Source: JACDAN01 sp035265935
GTDB lineage: Bacteria > Actinomycetota > Thermoleophilia > Gaiellales > Gaiellaceae
Direction: 5' to 3'
Length of the DNA stretch: 64,000 nucleotides
NCBI GenBank assembly: GCA_035265935.1
Contig: DATFOC010000019.1
Location: forward strand, 18,212-82,211
The stretch's first letter is position 1. Every line of letters begins with the position of its first letter. The notes below the pieces were generated by a model, which did not search any database, was not told the DNA's origin, and saw only the letters and a program-made list of their open reading frames with translations. Positions 60,700 through 64,000 of the stretch are shown in pieces. The translations under genes were made by a program, and so were the position numbers.

Positions 60700-61866
60700 G
60701 TGCCACGGGCGTGCGTCATCGTCCTCGACGCCGTCGGGGCGGGAGAGTTGCCGGATGCGGCGGACTACGGAGACGAGGGCTCCGACACGCTCGGCAACGT
60801 CGCCAGGGCCGTTGGTGGGCTCGATCTCCCGAACCTGGAGGCGTTCGGCCTCGGCAACGTGAAGGAGCTCGAGGGTTGCCCGCCGCAGCCGGGGGCCCCC
60901 GCGATTGCGGGGCGACTCTTCGAGCGCTCGAAGGGGAAGGACACGACCGCGGGCCACTGGGAGTTGATGGGCGTCGTCACCGCGCAGCCGTTTCCGACGT
61001 ACCCGCACGGCTTCCCGTTCGAGGTGATCGACCCGTTCTCGCACCGCACCGGCCGCGGCGTGCTCGGCAACAAGCCGGCCTCGGGCACGGAGATCATCGA
61101 CGAGCTGGGCGAGGAGCACCAGAGGACGGGCAAGTGGATCGTCTACACGTCCGGCGACAGCGTCTTCCAGATCGCAGCGCACACCGACACGATCCCGCTG
61201 GAGGAGCTGTACGCGGCGTGCGAGGCGGCGCGCGAGCTCCTGACCGGAAAGCACGCCGTCGGGCGGGTCATCGCCCGACCGTTCGAGGGCGACCCGGACA
61301 ACTACACGCGGACTGCCGACCGTCACGACTGGTCGCTGAAGCCTCGCCAGCCGAACTACCTGACACTGGTGCGCGAGAAAGGCCACGAGGTGCACGGCGT
61401 CGGGAAGATCCGCGACATCTTCGCGGGGATCGACATCGACGAGTCCCACCCGACACGCTCGAATGTCGAGGGAATCACGGTCACGGAGCGACTGCTCCAG
61501 GAGCTCGACGACGGCGTGGTCTTCGTCAACCTCGTCGAGACCGACATGCTCTGGGGGCATCGCAACGACCCGGTGAACTTCCATCGCTGCCTCCAGGACT
61601 TCGACCGGCGTCTCCCCGACCTTCTCGGCGCGCTGAGGGACGGCGACCTCATGATCATCACGTCCGACCACGGCTGCGATCCCACGACGCCTTCCACCGA
61701 CCACTCGCGCGAGCACGCGCTCCTGCTCGCCTACGTGGAGGGCCGGAACGCGCGCGGCTCGCGACACGACGGCGAGTTCGGCGACGTCGGCGCGACGATG
61801 AACCGGTGGCTGGGCGGGCGATCCGGGGTGCGCGGGTTGCCTGGAACCCCGATCGTCGAGCCATGA
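60700..61866 (+). CDS. deoB: Phosphopentomutase
   Basis: 388 residues, GTG start after AGGAGG. VIVLDAVGAGELPDAADYGD, then EGSDTLGNVAR, is the N-terminal metal site of the alkaline-phosphatase superfamily; DTTAGHWELMG, DMLWGHRNDP and ITSDHGCDPTTPSTDHSREH complete the two-metal site. It interconverts ribose- or deoxyribose-1- and 5-phosphate. The operon deoB-methyltransferase-deoA serves nucleoside breakdown. The stop overlaps the methyltransferase (ATGA). Confidence 0.96.
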   Translation: MPRACVIVLDAVGAGELPDAADYGDEGSDTLGNVARAVGGLDLPNLEAFGLGNVKELEGCPPQPGAPAIAGRLFERSKGKDTTAGHWELMGVVTAQPFPTYPHGFPFEVIDPFSHRTGRGVLGNKPASGTEIIDELGEEHQRTGKWIVYTSGDSVFQIAAHTDTIPLEELYAACEAARELLTGKHAVGRVIARPFEGDPDNYTRTADRHDWSLKPRQPNYLTLVREKGHEVHGVGKIRDIFAGIDIDESHPTRSNVEGITVTERLLQELDDGVVFVNLVETDMLWGHRNDPVNFHRCLQDFDRRLPDLLGALRDGDLMIITSDHGCDPTTPSTDHSREHALLLAYVEGRNARGSRHDGEFGDVGATMNRWLGGRSGVRGLPGTPIVEP

Positions 61867-62561
61867 GGCTTGACGACCCTGTGGTCGTCCGTGAGGAGTA
61901 CGCGGACGAGACTCGGCTGGCTGCTCGAAAGAAGGCGCACGCCTCGGCGGAGGGACAGGACGCGCGTGATGTCGTCTTCGAGGCAATCGCCGAGGTCAGC
62001 CCGCAGCGGATCCTGGAGGTCGGCTGCGGCGAGGGCGAGCTCGCGGAGCGGATGTCGGGCGAGCTGCAGGCCGCGGTTGTGGCGATCGATCAGTCGGAGC
62101 GAATGGTGGAGCTCACGCGGGCTCGCGGAGTGGAGGCGCACGTCGGCGACGTGCAAGACCTCGGATTCGCGGGCGGCTCATTCGACTGCGCCGTCGCAGC
62201 CTGGGTGCTGTTCCACGTTGCCGACCTCGATGGAGCGCTCGCCGAGCTTGCTCGCGTGCTTCGGCCGGGGGGACGCCTCGTGGCGGCGACGAACGGGCGC
62301 GAGCAGGTGCGGGAGCTCTACGACCTTGTCGGTAGGGAACCGCCCGCCACGACATTCAATGCGGAGAACGGTGCCGACTCCCTCTGCCGCCACTTCTCGC
62401 GGGTAGACCGAATTGACGTCCACGGCTGGTTCGTCTTTCCGGATGCAGCAGCGGCACAGGCCTATGTCGACTCGATGGTGGTGCTGTCCGGCATGGTGCC
62501 CCTGGTCGAGGGGCCGATCCGCGCGCGCCGGACACCCTGCGTCTTCGTCGCGGATAAGTGA
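61863..62561 (+). CDS. Class I methyltransferase within the nucleoside operon
   Basis: 232 residues. RILEVGCGEGELAERMSGEL is SAM motif I, VVAIDQSERMVELTRARG motif II, and VGDVQDLGFAGGSFDCAVAA, then WVLFHVAD, motif III. UbiE/Methyltransf_11 type, substrate unknown. It overlaps deoB and deoA by four bases each, so it is firmly inside the operon. A role on a nucleoside or related product is possible but unsupported. Confidence 0.85.
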   Translation: MRLDDPVVVREEYADETRLAARKKAHASAEGQDARDVVFEAIAEVSPQRILEVGCGEGELAERMSGELQAAVVAIDQSERMVELTRARGVEAHVGDVQDLGFAGGSFDCAVAAWVLFHVADLDGALAELARVLRPGGRLVAATNGREQVRELYDLVGREPPATTFNAENGADSLCRHFSRVDRIDVHGWFVFPDAAAAQAYVDSMVVLSGMVPLVEGPIRARRTPCVFVADK

Positions 62562-63853
62562 TCCGCCCGGCAGAGCTCATCCAGCGGAAGCGAGACGGCG
62601 GGGAGCTCACCGACGAGGAGCTCGTCGAGCTCGTCCTCGGGTACACGCGTGACGAGATCCCCGATTACCAGCTGGCGGCCTTCTGCATGGCCGTCTACTT
62701 CCGCGGCCTGGACGGGCGCGAGACGTACGCGCTCACCGACGCGATGGTGCGAAGCGGGGACACGATCGACCTGCAGGCCGAGATCGGCCGTCCGGTCGCC
62801 GACAAGCACTCGACGGGCGGCGTGGGGGACAAAGCCTCTCTTGTCGTCGGTCCGCTCGTGGCCGCCTGCGGCGTCCCGTTCGGGAAGATGAGCGGAAGGG
62901 GCCTGGGTCACACCGGCGGGACCCTCGACAAGCTCGAGTCGATCCCTGGTTTCCGGATCGAGCTTTCGCGCGACGAGTTCGTCGACCAGGTCCGGAATGT
63001 CGGCCTGGCGATCATTGGTCAGACGGCCGAGCTCGTCCCCGCCGACAAGAAGCTCTACGGGTTGCGCGACGTGACCGCGACGGTCGAGAACGTCTCGTTG
63101 ATCGCCGCCAGCATCATGTCCAAGAAGATCGCCGCGGGAGCGAACGCGATCGTCCTGGACGTCAAGGTCGGCGACGGCGCGTTCATGAAGTCGCTCGAGG
63201 ACGCGCGCAACCTGGCCGAGGCAATGCTCGAGCTGGCGCGTAGGGCGGACCGCCGCGTCGTCTGCGAGCTCACCGACATGGATCAGCCGCTCGGACAGGC
63301 CGTCGGGAACGCGCTCGAGATCCGCGAGGCGATCGCGACGTTGCGCGGCGAAGGGCCCGCGGACCTGACGGAGCTCTCGGTCGCCTCAGCAGCGCATCTC
63401 GTTGCGCTCTGCGACGGCGGCGACGTGAGCGACGCGCGTGCCCGCGTTGCTGCTGCTCTCGACGACGCCTCCGCGCTCGACGCGTTCGACCGCTGGGTCC
63501 GGGCCCAGGGAGGCAACCCGGAGGACGACGCGCTCCCGCAGGCTCCTGTCGTCCGCGAGCTCAGGTCTTCGCGCGACGGAACGGTCGCTCGGCTCGGCGC
63601 CCTCGCTGTCGGAATGGCCTCGGTGCACCTCGGCGCCGGCCGGGCGGTCAAGGACGCTCCGATCGACCACGCTGTCGGGATCGTCTGCCGCGCGAAACGG
63701 GGCAACAGGGTCGCTCGGGGCGACGTGCTCGCCGAGATCCACGCTCGGGACGACGCATCCGCCGATGCCGCCGTCGCGGAGGTCGACGCGGCCTACGAGC
63801 TCGCGGTCGAAGCTCCGCCACCTCGCGGCGTCATCCTCGAGACCCTCTCGTGA
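62558..63853 (+). CDS. deoA: Pyrimidine-nucleoside (thymidine) phosphorylase
   Basis: 431 residues, GTG start overlapping the previous stop. KHSTGGVGDKASLVVGPLVA is the phosphate-binding signature, FGKMSGRGLGHTGGTLDKLE the thymidine-phosphorylase pattern, and VSLIAASIMSKKIAAGANAI the pyrimidine-binding part. The C-terminal domain is present. It splits thymidine, uridine or deoxyuridine with phosphate; the product feeds deoB. The precise substrate range (DeoA or Pdp) is open. Element C begins in its stop codon. Confidence 0.94.
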   Translation: MIRPAELIQRKRDGGELTDEELVELVLGYTRDEIPDYQLAAFCMAVYFRGLDGRETYALTDAMVRSGDTIDLQAEIGRPVADKHSTGGVGDKASLVVGPLVAACGVPFGKMSGRGLGHTGGTLDKLESIPGFRIELSRDEFVDQVRNVGLAIIGQTAELVPADKKLYGLRDVTATVENVSLIAASIMSKKIAAGANAIVLDVKVGDGAFMKSLEDARNLAEAMLELARRADRRVVCELTDMDQPLGQAVGNALEIREAIATLRGEGPADLTELSVASAAHLVALCDGGDVSDARARVAAALDDASALDAFDRWVRAQGGNPEDDALPQAPVVRELRSSRDGTVARLGALAVGMASVHLGAGRAVKDAPIDHAVGIVCRAKRGNRVARGDVLAEIHARDDASADAAVAEVDAAYELAVEAPPPRGVILETLS

Positions 63854-63920
63854 GGAGGGCTTGGCGAAACTCCTGCTGAGCCGCAGGGCAAAGTTTCCGC
63901 CAATCCCCGCTAGACCTCCT
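63852..63920. repeat. Palindromic element copy C (about 69 bp)
   Basis: Left arm AGGAGGGCTTGGCGAAACT starts in the TGA of deoA; right arm is the complement of AGCGGGGATTGGCGGAAACT (63892-63911), followed by CCTCCT at 63915-63920. The centre CCTGCTGAGCCGCAGG is itself a dyad shared with copy B. It could end the deoA transcript before mutM. Confidence 0.75.
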
Positions 63921-63935
63921 CTGCAAGGCCGCGGC

Positions 63936-63948
63936 TAGGCTAGCCCCG
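63936..63948 (+). promoter_or_regulatory. Probable leaderless promoter of mutM
   Basis: TAGGCT (63936-63941) six bases before the mutM GTG, no Shine-Dalgarno. Confidence 0.45.
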
Positions 63949-64000
63949 TGCCCGAGCTGCCCGAGGTCGAGACGGTTCGAGTTCGCCTCGAGCCCGTCCT
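63948..64000 (+). CDS. mutM: Formamidopyrimidine-DNA glycosylase, N-terminal fragment (runs off window)
   Basis: GTG 63948 opens MPELPEVETVRVRLEPVL, the diagnostic N-terminus of Fpg/MutM in which Pro2 is the catalytic nucleophile and Glu3 the acid. Only 17 full codons are visible. It excises 8-oxoguanine and other oxidised bases. Nei-type paralogues share the start, so Fpg/Nei is the safest reading. Confidence 0.88.
   Translation, partial: MPELPEVETVRVRLEPV

Overview
The window is 64 kb of dense, GC-rich chromosome with many GTG and some TTG starts and 1-4 base stop/start overlaps (GTGA, ATGA, TTGA). It looks like an actinobacterium-type chromosome. The steA-steB-pyrG neighbourhood, a SigB/SigF-type sigma factor, TlyA, a DUF3866 protein and frequent leaderless-looking starts fit Actinomycetota, and the gene fusions suggest a deep lineage such as Thermoleophilia. 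That assignment is inference from gene content; no rRNA is present to confirm it.

Layout. 1-12 kb: the end of an M14 carboxypeptidase, a large LuxR-type ATPase regulator, a TolB-like propeller protein, tRNA-Glu and tRNA-Gln on the minus strand, a TetR regulator, an aquaporin, a two-gene ABC exporter and a LysR regulator. 12-16 kb: glyoxylate shunt genes (malate synthase, isocitrate lyase) preceded by a 43-residue ORF, then a [4Fe-4S]-type uracil-DNA glycosylase and a methyltransferase. 16-22 kb: a complete histidine-degradation operon (glutamate formimidoyltransferase, hutH, a small membrane protein, hutU, hutI). 22-31 kb: MBL hydrolase-hisS-aspS, a coiled-coil protein, two small membrane proteins, an RlpA-like protein, a probable 6S RNA, an unusual mnmA, and a sigma factor with a degenerate anti-sigma-like partner. 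32-41 kb: alaS-ruvX-mltG, then shikimate-pathway genes (aroE, aroC, an aroK-aroB fusion, aroQ), an Xaa-Pro peptidase and efp. The order hisS-aspS-6S-mnmA-alaS-ruvX-mltG resembles the Bacillus order. 41-51 kb: a carboxyltransferase-like/BCCP fusion, accC, nusB, a small acidic protein in the usual xseB position, ispA, a wrecked mltG paralogue, tlyA, nadK and recN. 50-57 kb: steA, steB/mctB-like, a GT2-phosphoglycosyltransferase fusion, pyrG and a secreted polyproline protein. 56-64 kb: an M20 peptidase, a DUF3866 protein, an aldo/keto reductase, alanine dehydrogenase, nucleoside catabolism (deoB, methyltransferase, deoA) and the start of mutM.

Three features were the most unexpected. First, five copies of a palindromic element (arms close to AGGAGGGCTTGGCGGAA), four of which begin inside the stop codon of the preceding gene. 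Second, at least fifteen genes start 6-7 bases after a TAnnnT hexamer, which predicts widespread leaderless transcription; one case is a symmetric divergent promoter. Third, several unusual proteins: a BCCP fused to a carboxyltransferase-like domain that has lost its metal ligands, an MnmA with an IscU-like N-terminal extension and a CxxC motif, an AroK-AroB fusion with a shortened AroB, and a GT2-MraY/WecA-like fusion. No mobile element, phage or CRISPR array was seen.
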